In this document: piece by piece, positions 1-9,172 of the stretch
Layout: the number at the start of each line of letters is the position of its first letter
How positions within the stretch are numbered: position 1 is the stretch's first letter
From: Zelonia costaricensis
Taxonomy: Eukaryota > Euglenozoa > Kinetoplastea > Trypanosomatida > Trypanosomatidae
Direction: 5' to 3'
NCBI GenBank assembly: GCA_030849075.1
Contig: JASAOO010003153.1
Coordinates: 1 to 25,565 of the forward strand
Length of the DNA stretch: 25,565 nucleotides
Position numbers and translations under genes: made by a program
The notes under the pieces: generated by a model
The model's database searches: none
What the model saw: only the letters and a program-made list of their open reading frames with translations
What the model was told of the DNA's origin: nothing

Positions 1-223
1 CGGCGCATGCTAAAAAATGGCAACTCCGGCGCACACGAACACAGTCGCGCGCCGGGTCACCGCTCAGCGCTCCCGTGACGAGTCTCTTTTCCTTGTCCTC
101 TTCTGAGCTGAGGGGGGGGGTATGACTGTCGGTGGAAGATTGGCTGTCGAACAACTGAGCCGGAGGTACATCCGCACGACACATTAGCGTTTCTCCACGG
201 CAGCGGCTTGCCGGCGACATCAT
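1..223 (-). CDS. 5' end of a hypothetical protein gene, running off the left edge
   Basis: An open frame starts at a double ATG (223-221 and 220-218) and stays open for 74 codons to the window edge. The first residues are MMSPASRCRGETLMCRADVP. The two other minus-strand frames hit stops downstream of the C-run, so this is the only frame open throughout. It is the first ATG after a strong pyrimidine tract and AG at 338-339, giving a 5'UTR of about 114 nt with no upstream ATG. The visible part is polar and Ser/Thr/Pro-rich, with an acidic-to-basic patch (SSEEDKEKR), and shows no recognisable domain or signal peptide. The frame crosses a run of nine cytosines (112-120 on the + strand), so a one-base miscall would change everything downstream. 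Identity is unknown; the rest of the gene is outside the window. Confidence 0.6.
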   Translation of the reverse strand, partial: MMSPASRCRGETLMCRADVPPAQLFDSQSSTDSHTPPLSSEEDKEKRLVTGALSGDPARDCVRVRRSCHFLACA

Positions 224-337
224 GTTCGCCCGGTGGAGCGGCTCGCAGCGCCTCGCACCACCTCCGCCGTCACGACGCCGAGACTCCGATTACGTTCACA
301 CACACTTCACGCTGGACGGGAGGAGCGTTGAGGGCTG

Positions 338-389
338 CTGCAGAGCGAGGAACAGAGAGGAAGAGGAAAGGACCATAGGAAATAGGAAG
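338..389 (-). promoter_or_regulatory. Predicted trans-splice acceptor for the left-edge gene
   Basis: On the minus strand a long C/T-rich tract ends in CGCTCTGCAG, with the AG at 339-338. This is the expected form of a spliced-leader acceptor. It sits about 115 nt before the double ATG of the partial gene. Confidence 0.55.
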
Positions 390-729
390 TGANAGAGCAA
401 GAGAGAGGGAGCTGCGCTGGAAAGGGCCGTGAGTTGGTGAGGAAAAGAGGCCGCATTCCTGCGTTCTCCTCCTCCGCTTCCTTCTTGCTTCTCTCCGTGC
501 AAGCGACGCTCTGCCAGGACTTGTCTGTGTATGAACAGGGGTGCAGAGTCAGAACGAAACGACGACCTCGCCTCGGCGCACCACTACCACCACCACCACA
601 CGGTGGATCGCTGCCTCTGCACTGTGCCGCGCCACAACAATGCCCGAAGGAAACACAGGAACAACAAAGCGAACAATGAGAACGAAGATAAAAAGAGATG
701 GAGAGAGAGATAAACAAAGGAAAAGAGAG

Positions 730-769
730 AGCACACACATACACATACACACACACACGCGCACACACA
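730..769. repeat. Imperfect CA dinucleotide repeat
   Basis: A CA-rich microsatellite interrupted by TA and CG steps, in the spacer. Confidence 0.8.
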
Positions 770-1525
770 GATCAAGTAGACCGACTCCACCCTTCCTGTA
801 CACCCCCGTCACAATCGATAGTGAGCCCTCGACAGCTTTAGCCTCTTTTTCTTCGTTTTTGTAAGGGGGAGGGGGAGAAAGGGAGCCGCTGGGCGGGGCG
901 CTCATGCAGAAGTCTCTTTTTTAGAAGCAAAGCCCACGAGACACCTGTTGATTCCTGTAACCCATACACACAAACCCCCGCCACAAAGAAGGCGGAACAC
1001 TGGAAAGGGAAAAAGTGTAGGTTTACATGAGGGCAGGCGAGGGGAGGCCTGCCCTACGCAGAAGTGGGTGCCCACCTCTTTCACACGGCGAACAGTTTTA
1101 CAACCAACAGTTGCGCGGTGTGGCGGCAGCGGTACACGACTCCTCTGCCCCCACCCCGCCCCCGCGCACACACGGCTACCGATGGGTGAATAAGATGAGG
1201 AACGACGCATCATGCGACTTCCCTCTTTTTCAGAGCCACCGCCTTCGTAAGTCCGTATCTGCGTGTGCGTTCGCGGGTTGGGGGTGGGGAGGTGGAAGAA
1301 GGTGCTTTGTTTCACGTTTGCCGTTGCAACTAGAGCGGAGACCAGAAAAGAATGCGTCGGCCGGTACGCCTCCGCTTAGTGAAACAGCCAAGATACTGGA
1401 ACAGTTGCCTTTTCCCTTTTCTCCTTATTTGTGCCGCAGCGTGACACGTTGCGGTCTTGCAAGCGGGGGGGGGGAGGGGAGAGGGAGAAGAAAAGGGAGA
1501 GCACTGCATCGGCACTCTGTCGAGC

Positions 1526-3526
1526 TCACGCCTGCGAAAGCTGTGTCGGGTCCTCGCACATGCGCGAAAAGTTCACGTAGACTCGCTCCTTCTCAAACCA
1601 CAGCTCCACCACTTCTTCGCGCAGCACCTTCGAGGTTGAAGTGCGCGCACGCCTGTCGTGGCGCGCGGCGACGAGCCAGGCGATGTAACTGCGTTCGTCG
1701 GTAAAGCGTTTGTGTTTGCCGGGCGCCGCGTTGTGGATGAAGGGGACGCGAACGGTGTCAGTGTCGTTCTCGACGGCGTTCATGAAGCTCCTCGCCCGGT
1801 CCTCTACCGTGACGGACCGCCACAGCAGCGGCGGCGTGACGAGCGCACCGCCGCGCGACACGCTGAGGCTGCTGAGACGCTCCTCCGTGGGCTCGTTGTC
1901 GCCGAGCAGCAGTTCGGTCTCGTTGCGCACCCACCACGCGTCCTTCGCCGCGAATTGCGTCCGCAGGTACGCGCTGCGGTGGAACAGCGTTGGGTTGCGC
2001 TCGATCGTCTCGGCGAGCACCACCATCTCCGAGCGCCGGTCGAGACCAAACAGACCTGGCGGCCCAAAGCGCGGGTCGTACTGCACGGGCGGCGTCCGCG
2101 CTGACGGCGGTGGGCCCGTCAGCAGGTTGTGCTCCACCTCGAAGAGCCGTGCCCGAGTGTACATCTCGCCAAGCATCCCCTGGTCGCACATCCACTGCAT
2201 CGAGCCTTGCCACCCCCGCTCCGGCACGGGCTTCTCTGTTGACAAGTAGGCGGACATCATCTTGACCATCCGCCGCAGCGCCCACACCCTCGACACGTGC
2301 ATGCCCGCATTCAGCATCACCGTGGGGTTGTCTTTGCTGACGACGGCGGGGAGGTAAAAGAGGGGGTCGCTGGGATGGCGCGGCGTCTTCGTCGTGTACG
2401 GCGACGAGGCGTTGGGTCGACGCAGCATGTCGTCCAACATCCAGCGACGGCTCCCCGTGAACGTTTCGGCTAGCTGCGTGCGCACCGTCCTGCTGCACTT
2501 GCCAACGTGGCCGCCAACCTTGCGCATGTTGCAGCTCGAGACGTGGTTGCGGGCCACTTCGACGAGGTGATCCATCGTGGCGAAGGCGAGGGTGCACGTC
2601 ATGAGGCCCTCCGTGTGCTGCCCCCACCAGCAGTCGTCGTCGGCATTGAAGATCACCGGCGCCATCTGCAGGGTTGGCCGCTCGCGACGCCCGGTGCTGC
2701 TGTTGGTGGCGCGTGCCTGCTCCTGCAGCTCCTTCATGAACAGCGGCGCCTTCTTCTCGCCGTAGTCCTCCCACGCGCGAACAGCCGCCACGTCGAGGTT
2801 GGCCTCCGTCTCGGGCGAGAAGCGGGCGAACTTGCTGAGGAAGGGCAGGAAGTCCGCGCCGGTCCAGAAGATGTCGCTGTCCATTGTGACCACAATGTCG
2901 TCGTCATCGAGGTCCTCATGGTCGATGAAGTCGAGGTATTTCTTGAAGCGGTGCACGTGCGAGTACGGCGCGTCGAAGCCAGTCACGGAAACGCTAATCC
3001 CCGCCAGTGCTGCGGACCCAAGCGCGGTGCACACCTTCCAGTCCACCACGTTCGAGAGGATCTGAAACCGCACGCGGGTGCGCCGCTCACGTCGAATGCC
3101 GTGCGCCGCGAGGTACGCGTTGATGTCTTTTTCCAGCGCCTCCTGTCGCCCCGCGCGGGTCTGCAGGCCGCTCCAGGGCTGCTCTGGCCGCTGCGTTGAC
3201 GTTTGCTGCGACTTCGGAGGCGCGGTGCCAGGGCGCGTCGTCAGCGCCGCCGAGCTTGCGATGGAGTGGGCGAGCTCCGCGAGTGGGTCCACATGTGCGG
3301 CCTTCTCCCGATACGCGGCGGCTTTGGACCTGTACGAGACCGCGAGCGCACTACCGTCCAGGATGCCGGTGTGGCAGCGAGGCTGCTGGAGGCAGAGCAC
3401 AACAAGAACCAGGGCCGCTGCACCTGCGGCAAGGGCACGGCGCCAGATGCGCGGTTGGCGCAAGCGGCGTGCGGCGCCGATCATCACAACGGGAACGTGC
3501 GTACTCCTCAAGCTGCTGTCTTTCAT
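1526..3526 (-). CDS. Type II membrane protein with PLOD/ESAG3-like glycosyltransferase domain
   Basis: This is a predicted 666-residue protein. A short basic N-terminus (residues 1-30) precedes a single hydrophobic segment (about 31-47), giving signal-anchor topology with a lumenal C-terminus. After a variable stem (about 50-150), the catalytic-type domain begins at RVRFQILSN (about 151-159). It contains DDDDIVVTMDSDIFWTG (207-223), a DxD-type nucleotide-sugar/metal site; DDDCWWG (296-302); LNAGMHVSR (405-413); CDQGML (447-452); and PFIHNA (595-600). This order (DxD, N-[AS]-G, DQ, late His-Asn) resembles the glucosyltransferase domain of lysyl hydroxylases (PLOD) and the trypanosome ESAG3 family. 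That family link is from memory; donor and acceptor are unknown. The frame extends 96 codons upstream to 3814, but the best splice acceptor (3750-3749) lies inside that extension, so the next in-frame ATG at 3526 is chosen. A start at 3484 is also possible. Confidence 0.85.
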   Translation of the reverse strand: MKDSSLRSTHVPVVMIGAARRLRQPRIWRRALAAGAAALVLVVLCLQQPRCHTGILDGSALAVSYRSKAAAYREKAAHVDPLAELAHSIASSAALTTRPGTAPPKSQQTSTQRPEQPWSGLQTRAGRQEALEKDINAYLAAHGIRRERRTRVRFQILSNVVDWKVCTALGSAALAGISVSVTGFDAPYSHVHRFKKYLDFIDHEDLDDDDIVVTMDSDIFWTGADFLPFLSKFARFSPETEANLDVAAVRAWEDYGEKKAPLFMKELQEQARATNSSTGRRERPTLQMAPVIFNADDDCWWGQHTEGLMTCTLAFATMDHLVEVARNHVSSCNMRKVGGHVGKCSRTVRTQLAETFTGSRRWMLDDMLRRPNASSPYTTKTPRHPSDPLFYLPAVVSKDNPTVMLNAGMHVSRVWALRRMVKMMSAYLSTEKPVPERGWQGSMQWMCDQGMLGEMYTRARLFEVEHNLLTGPPPSARTPPVQYDPRFGPPGLFGLDRRSEMVVLAETIERNPTLFHRSAYLRTQFAAKDAWWVRNETELLLGDNEPTEERLSSLSVSRGGALVTPPLLWRSVTVEDRARSFMNAVENDTDTVRVPFIHNAAPGKHKRFTDERSYIAWLVAARHDRRARTSTSKVLREEVVELWFEKERVYVNFSRMCEDPTQLSQA

Positions 3527-3612
3527 GAAGAGTGAGCTTTGCCAGAGTACTGTCTGCTTACGTGGGTGCTTGCGCGCGGGCGTGAGTGTGTGTTTATGTT
3601 TGCAGGCAGCAT
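3523..3612 (-). other. Upstream ORF (29 codons) overlapping the glycosyltransferase-like start
   Basis: An ATG at 3612 opens a 29-codon frame whose TGA stop overlaps the main start codon as ATGA (3526-3523). It lies downstream of both candidate splice acceptors, so it should be in the mature leader. A four-codon ATG frame also begins at 3692 if the upstream acceptor is used. Confidence 0.5.
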
Positions 3613-3748
3613 GCGCGGCGCTCACTGCGAGCCAAGGTCGAGAGGGGGAAGGGGAGCGTTGGCTGAGACGGTATCGACAGTCAGAGGTGCATCCGCCAGC
3701 AGTGACAGCGAAACGACGCAGTCGGGACAGCGTCGGTAGGGTCAACGC

Positions 3749-3787
3749 CTTAGAAAACAAATCAGACAAAAGAAAAGAAAAGGTGCG
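3749..3787 (-). promoter_or_regulatory. Predicted trans-splice acceptor for the glycosyltransferase-like gene
   Basis: The minus strand shows a T/C tract ending in TTGTTTTCTAAG, with the AG at 3750-3749. A second tract and AG lie at 3655-3625 (ending GGCTCGCAG). Either one removes the longer N-terminal reading and makes 3526 the first in-frame ATG. Confidence 0.5.
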
Positions 3788-4578
3788 TGAAGCGTAAGCA
3801 GAGGCGTTGGACACGCCTGTGGAAATGAAGAGGAGAGGAAAAAGAAAAGGGCCCTACACTGTAGCGTGAATGCACGAGACACACGTGTGGTGAATGCACT
3901 TCAGCAGCGCTGGACTTCGACGCGTCCGCAGCGGAGCGAAGGAGTGGGGAGGGGGGGGAGACGTAAAGAGAGCCTACTTGAGGTCTTTGCAAATCTGGCG
4001 AAGAAGGGGGAAAAAGGCAGTGTGTGTGAGAGCTTCACAAACGGACGGCAGCGGCGGCGTTGCAGGCGTCTCGTGCGGTGAGAGTTACGACTGGTGCAGT
4101 ATCCGTTCTTGATGTGTGCGTGAGTGATGCATCCTTAGAGGAGACACAGCAGGGCGACGAGTAGCGGTGCGCGATAGGACACGAGGTGCAGTGATCTCCA
4201 CCGACGCCCTCGGCAAAGCTGGCGGAGCTCACGTGTGGGGGAGGGGAGGTGGAAGGCGGTTTGGAAAGACGCCACAGCCTTGACCTGACCAGCCCGCTGA
4301 AGCAACAGGTGCCACGATCGCTCGAGGCCCCACACTGGAGCGCCCCCCCTCCCGCCCCCCGTCGGCACACAGAGACGGCTGGCTCTTTGCCACACGCCGA
4401 CGTCCCATCTGAATGCGGTACAGCGTCACTGAGGGCGCTGTCATTCTTTTTGTTTTCTCGAACGCCAGGGCTGGCGCATATAACGAAGGGAGGTCTGATG
4501 CACCGGCTCGTGCTGGTAAACTCGTTTTAGGGAAACATCTGTCTCGCTTGCACCGGTGAGACGAGAGTGAGGGAGAGG

Positions 4579-4596
4579 GTGTGTGTGTGTGTGTGT
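4579..4596. repeat. GT dinucleotide repeat
   Basis: Perfect GT microsatellite of nine units in the spacer. Confidence 0.85.
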
Positions 4597-5601
4597 CATC
4601 ACCGAGTCCGTGAAGCCGACGCACACCCACGCACGGACTCAAGAGTCTCGTAATGCCTTGTGCTGCTTGATGCCCCCCTACCCCCGGCCCTCACTCCCCC
4701 CACAGACATTGTCTTCCTCTTCTGCATAAATACACAATACCTCGAAGCGAGGCGGTGGCACTCACGAGGTCGGCTCACGGGCAAAGAGAAAGAAAGAGAC
4801 TGCTGATGGGATGCACCGGCGCCGGCGCCGTGCGTGGCAGGAAGCGCGTTGTCCACTTTTCACGTTTCCGAGGTTTGGCAAGAGGGAAAGTGGCGGAGGG
4901 GTGCCTCTTGCAGTCCACTGGACTGAAACGGGCCAGGCAGCCGTGAAATCAAATGTGCAATGCACGAACCCCCCCTTCGCGTGTGGTACGCTCATCGGAG
5001 CACGACAAACAGCAGAGGAAGAGGGCACTCGGGCTGTGCTTCCCGCCCCACTCTCATCTGCACTCCAGAGAATGATGGGGCATGTGCTGCCCGCACGAAC
5101 CCTCCACTCGCTTTCCCGTTAGACACAGAAGGGCGGGGCAGGGGTGAGGGGGGTGATGATGTTGGTGTCGGGGACGCCTCTACGATGCGGTCGCCCACAC
5201 AACGGCGGCGGCAGCTTCACCAGTCGTGAAGCAGCCAAGTGTCAGCGGGGGAAGAAGCAGAAAGAGCAGACCGCACGGGGGGCTCGCGGTGCTGTCGCAA
5301 GTAGAAGAAGGTGATATCGTATGAGGCATTGAAGGGGGGAGGGGAGAGGTGCGTTGCTGTGTACGTGTGGCGCGGCGCTTCGAAATCCTGCCCGTGCCGC
5401 TCATGGAGAGCGAGAGCATCAAAGAAGAGTGAGTCCGATGGGTGCACAAGCCGACGGTCGTGGTGCGTGTGGCGATCGCCGTCCTCCCACACCTCCCTCT
5501 CTCTCCCACCGCCCTCATGCGACGCGGTGACCCCCCCCCCCCACAGAAATCGGACCTTTCTGCCCCACCCGCCGTGTGTTGTCCGCCTGCCCTTCCACAG
5601 T

Positions 5602-8073
5602 CTACGTCGCCTTGTTCTTGCCCCAGCCAAACCACAACTTGCGCCCCCACCGCCTCGCTAGCAAGGAGTCGCCGCTGACGTGCGAGTGTGCGCCGTTCGA
5701 TGAGGATCGCAGCGCCGCCGCAGCGACGCCCCTGCAGCTCAGCCGAGACTTGCACAGCCGACGCCAGGCGAGCACGGCAACGCACACGAGCATCACGGCC
5801 TCAGCCAGGAGCATCTTCTTCAGCGACTCCGACACGGAGGAGCCGGTCAGGATGTAGTGCTGCACCATGCGCGCCGACCACGTCACGAGCGGCACGGGTT
5901 GGGTGTTGCCGTAGTGATGCACCTGCACGACGGTGCCGTTGTGGAGGGCGAGAGAGACCGTCGGCCGCGGCGCCGACCCCTCCACGTCCGCCGGGTTCTC
6001 GCGAGACAAGCCGCTGCTGGTGTTCGCCGTGGTGGATACCGCGCCAGTCCTGGGATCGACCACCGCGTTGCGGTACTCCGGGCCGTGGGCGTGTGTGAGC
6101 ATGGCCAGCGGGAAGTTGAATCGATACACAGGCTGACCGCCCTTGGGAATGGAGAAGACGGTGAAAGTAGCGTTGATCGCCTGCTCAACCACAGCGCGGA
6201 CGTCGCGGCGCCACTGCGGGGTGCGCTGTATTGCTGCTGCTGCTGTTCCCGTGCTTCCCGTAGAAGGCGGTGCCGTGGAAGCGGCAGAGTTCATCTCAAC
6301 GAGGTACTCGCGGATGGGTGGGAGCTGACGGAGATCGAGCGAGAGCTTCAGGGCGGCAAAGTTCTTTTCCACGTAGAGGCCGATGCGCCGCGGGCTGGGA
6401 AAGAGCCGTGGAATGAAGGTGTCCATGAAGAAGATGTTCGCGCTGTGCGTCAGGCCAGAGCTTGTGGCCTCCACCATGGGGTACCCTAGCACGCGGGAGA
6501 TGGCGTGGTCGGTGAAGTCGGCGCCAAGCTCGCCCATGTGCACGTCGCCGGTGATGAAGGCCACCCGCTCCAGCGCATACGTGCGCAGCAGACCGAGCAG
6601 CCGGTCACGCGAGACGGGAAACGCGGCCCAGTTCTCGGCTGGCTTTTCATCCATCATGAATTGGATGCCGCCGCCGATGAGCACCACGGCACACCGCGCC
6701 CGCCCGTCGGCGTCGGGGGTTGCGTAGTGCTGCAGCTGTGCCTCCAACCACGCCCACTGCGCCGGCCCGAGCATGTCGCCCGTCCCCTTTGCATCCGGTG
6801 CGTCGCGGAACGAGCGGACGTCGAGGAGCACGACGCAGACCGCGTGCTCGTACAGCTGCTCCAACAACCGCCGCGTCGCGGGCCCCCACCCTTTGCGGTC
6901 ATCGACGACGTCGTGGAAGGCCACCGTGTAGGACTCGTACACCCCTTCGCGCGTCCAGCGCGGGTCGTCTGGTGCGGCGTGCAGAAAGTCGAGGAAGTAC
7001 TTCTGCGTTGTTTCACGGTGCGGGTAGTGGCGGCCGCCGTCGTTCTGGCCCATGTCGTGATCATCCCACGTGCCCCACACATTGTGCTGCTGGCCGGCCC
7101 GACCGCTCCTGGCGCCGGCCGTGCCCTCCTTGCCGTCCACCGCCGCCGCCGCCGCCAGCGTCGTTGTCGTCGCCTCCGTGTGTGAGACGGCGACGCAGCT
7201 GTCGATGAAGGCGTTGTACTCGGCTGCGTCGCGCTGCGTCTGCCAGAACCGCCCCACCGCCTCCAGCGAGTTGACGTAGTGGAAGAGCAGCGACTGACCA
7301 TCCTCCCCGTCCGCCCGCTTGTCGGCGTAGATGGCGTCACCGAGCCAAATGAGTGCGTCCACCGGCGCGTCCGCCGCGGCATACGGCGCCGACGGGGCAC
7401 CCCACGCCGCCGCGCCGTCACGCCGTTCGTTGCGGTGCCGGAGCTGCGCGGCGGCCGGGGAGTCGAAAACGGCACCGCAGCCACCCGCGGGCACTGCACC
7501 GCCCTGGCGAACCGCGGGCACCGCCCCTGCCGCCGCCGCCGCGGCCTCCGTCTCCGTCTCCTTTCGGCTCGCCTTCTGCAGCAGCCGGGGCGGGACGCCG
7601 GCGTAGAGGCGCCGGCACGGGGCGGCTGCGGTGAGGTTGACGCGCGACAGCATTTCGCACTGCGCCGCCACCGCCATGGCATCCCAGTAGCTCTGACTGC
7701 GGTCGTGCCTGTTGCAGCTCACAAACAGAATTTGTTGGAGCGCGACCCCGCTGAAGTCGGGCGTGATGAGGTTTGCGAGGTGCTTGGACGCCTCCTGCCA
7801 CTCCGCTGTGTCTTCCGTGATGTTCAGCCACGTGTCCAGCTGCACCGACGCCGCCAGCTCCGCCGCCGCCGCCGCGATGGCGCTCTCGCGCTCATCTGCG
7901 TCGGACACCAGCCACAGTACACCTGCCCACACCACAACGATGCACAGCGCGGTGAGCAGGAGCAACCGCATCGCGTGACGTCGGCGCAGGCGGCCACCAC
8001 CTCGGCTGGCGTGCAGCGCTGCACCGTCGAAGGACACCGCGCACGGCTCCGTTTCCAGAACGCGGCGCTTCAT
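5602..8073 (-). CDS. PhoD-like metallophosphatase, membrane-anchored at both ends
   Basis: This is an 823-residue protein. Residues 36-57 form a signal-anchor helix after a basic N-terminus, and residues about 754-770 form a second span followed by a basic tail. Between them are the hallmark blocks of the PhoD/alkaline phosphatase D superfamily: FVSCNRHDRS (117-126), WLGDAIYADKR (243-253), WGTWDDHDMGQND (333-345), LLDVRSFRD (416-424) and FITGDVHMGEL (506-516). These carry the Asp/His/Asn metal ligands, so hydrolysis of phosphate mono- or diesters outside the cytosol is expected; the natural substrate is unknown. Possible N-glycosylation sites include NIT (84), NLT (146), NAT (634) and NGT (712). 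A low-complexity, Ala-rich insert (about 165-235) separates the first two blocks. The start at 8073 is the first ATG after a splice acceptor at 8092-8093. Met35 (MRLLLL) would be an alternative, shorter start. Confidence 0.95.
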   Translation of the reverse strand: MKRRVLETEPCAVSFDGAALHASRGGGRLRRRHAMRLLLLTALCIVVVWAGVLWLVSDADERESAIAAAAAELAASVQLDTWLNITEDTAEWQEASKHLANLITPDFSGVALQQILFVSCNRHDRSQSYWDAMAVAAQCEMLSRVNLTAAAPCRRLYAGVPPRLLQKASRKETETEAAAAAAGAVPAVRQGGAVPAGGCGAVFDSPAAAQLRHRNERRDGAAAWGAPSAPYAAADAPVDALIWLGDAIYADKRADGEDGQSLLFHYVNSLEAVGRFWQTQRDAAEYNAFIDSCVAVSHTEATTTTLAAAAAVDGKEGTAGARSGRAGQQHNVWGTWDDHDMGQNDGGRHYPHRETTQKYFLDFLHAAPDDPRWTREGVYESYTVAFHDVVDDRKGWGPATRRLLEQLYEHAVCVVLLDVRSFRDAPDAKGTGDMLGPAQWAWLEAQLQHYATPDADGRARCAVVLIGGGIQFMMDEKPAENWAAFPVSRDRLLGLLRTYALERVAFITGDVHMGELGADFTDHAISRVLGYPMVEATSSGLTHSANIFFMDTFIPRLFPSPRRIGLYVEKNFAALKLSLDLRQLPPIREYLVEMNSAASTAPPSTGSTGTAAAAIQRTPQWRRDVRAVVEQAINATFTVFSIPKGGQPVYRFNFPLAMLTHAHGPEYRNAVVDPRTGAVSTTANTSSGLSRENPADVEGSAPRPTVSLALHNGTVVQVHHYGNTQPVPLVTWSARMVQHYILTGSSVSESLKKMLLAEAVMLVCVAVLAWRRLCKSRLSCRGVAAAALRSSSNGAHSHVSGDSLLARRWGRKLWFGWGKNKAT

Positions 8074-8091
8074 TACTACAGAGAAGCGGCT

Positions 8092-8165
8092 CTAGTGTTG
8101 GAACGGGGGACGGGGAAGCGGGGTGGGGGAGTGGGAGTAGTGAAGGGTGGGGGTTTGCGTACGTG
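8092..8165 (-). promoter_or_regulatory. Predicted trans-splice acceptor for the PhoD-like gene
   Basis: The minus strand carries a long C/T-rich tract with no AG until CCAACACTAG (AG at 8093-8092), about 18 nt before the ATG at 8073. A second AG (TCTGTAG) lies even closer to the ATG. Confidence 0.5.
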
Positions 8166-9140
8166 CGCGTGCGATAGGCAAGAGGAAGAGGTGAGTGGGA
8201 GGGGGTGGGGGAGTGAGGAAGAGGCGAAATATGTGAATACGGCAGGCCGGAGGAGCGATGGCGCTGCGGCTCAGGAGGGAAGTTCTGTGGTTGATGGAGC
8301 AATGAGCAGAGAGTGGAGGGACTGACGAAGCAGAGGCGCAGGAGAACAACAACGTGCGGTGTGTGGGCAGACAGCGGGGGGACGAAACGAGAAGAAAAGA
8401 AAGAGAACACGGGGGTGGGTGGGGGGTGGGTACGCAGGGCGACGGCGGAAAGCACGTCGCTGACAACGCGCGCCGACTCGCAGAGCACACGCGGTGTGAC
8501 AGTGAAGACGGGCTCTGTCAGATTTGCGAATCCGATTAGGGTGCAGTGCAAGCAGGAGAAAAAAGAGAAAGGCGAACGCCGTGGTCAACACACGATAAGC
8601 CCAGCAGGTGTGGAGAGAGATCGGAAAACCCGCAACACGACACGTAGGTGCGCTGTCCAACTAGTTGACGAAACACCCACCACGGCACCTCTACGTCGAT
8701 ACCCGCCTCCACACGCGGGCACAACAGTAGACACACACACGCACACACCGAGAAACAGGCAAGCACAGGGGTGGTGGTGCGCAGGGCTGCGGTGGGTAGA
8801 TGGCGGAAGAGAAGGAAGGGGTGGATGAGGGGTGGGGGGGGCAAATGACAAGCCAAATGGACGGCGTGTGTGAGATGCGGCAGGCGAACCAGCCAAGAAA
8901 AAAAAGGCAAGTAAGAGAGAGAGTGAAGGGTCGCCGCCGCGAACACCAACACGTACGGTGAGCAGNGGGGCGGTGGGGGGGTTTAGAATCTTGGGCTCTA
9001 CGTGGAGGCGTCCGATACACACGTTATGGCGGAGGTGTCCGAGGGGAGTGGGGGGGGGGAGGAGGAGGAAGGAGGAAAGTCAAGGAGATGATGTGATGGA
9101 ATTCAGATCTCGAAGTTGCAAACAAACAACTAAAAGATAG

Positions 9141-9172
9141 AGAGAACCTGCGCTCTGCAGCGCGCGTTCTCT
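9141..9172. repeat. Inverted repeat / potential stem-loop
   Basis: AGAGAAC (9141-9147) pairs with GTTCTCT (9166-9172). After a two-by-two mismatch, GCGC pairs with GCGC around a six-base loop. A run of five T follows on the + strand. It lies in a spacer, so the stem would form in RNA from either strand. Confidence 0.6.

Larger units (their letters stand above)
224..1525. other. Spacer: 3'UTR of the glycosyltransferase-like gene and 5'UTR of the left-edge gene
   Basis: No convincing coding sequence. The open frames here encode His/Pro/Cys/Val-rich repetitive peptides derived from CA/GT and GGT repeats (for example 307-768 minus). A CA-rich simple repeat lies at about 730-769. One ambiguous base (N) is at 393. 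Confidence 0.6.
3613..5601. other. Spacer: mostly 3'UTR of the PhoD-like gene
   Basis: I see no supported gene. The open frames at 4035-4370, 4229-4642, 4762-5028 and 5217-5630 (minus) have no consistent codon bias, no family resemblance and repetitive composition. A GT repeat is at 4579-4596 and a C-run at about 5530-5542. The 3'UTR/5'UTR boundary cannot be placed exactly. Confidence 0.6.

Noticed and set aside
3527..3814. 96-codon N-terminal extension of the glycosyltransferase-like protein
   Set aside because: The best splice acceptors fall inside it and its composition is that of translated pyrimidine tract; the next ATG gives a normal signal-anchor.
4229..4642. 137-codon minus-strand frame in the spacer
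   Set aside because: Begins in a GT repeat (HTHTHT) and has no codon bias or domain.
7279..8325. 348-codon open frame on the plus strand
   Set aside because: It is the antisense shadow of the PhoD-like gene, Arg/His-rich, with no domain; the opposite strand has all the PhoD motifs.
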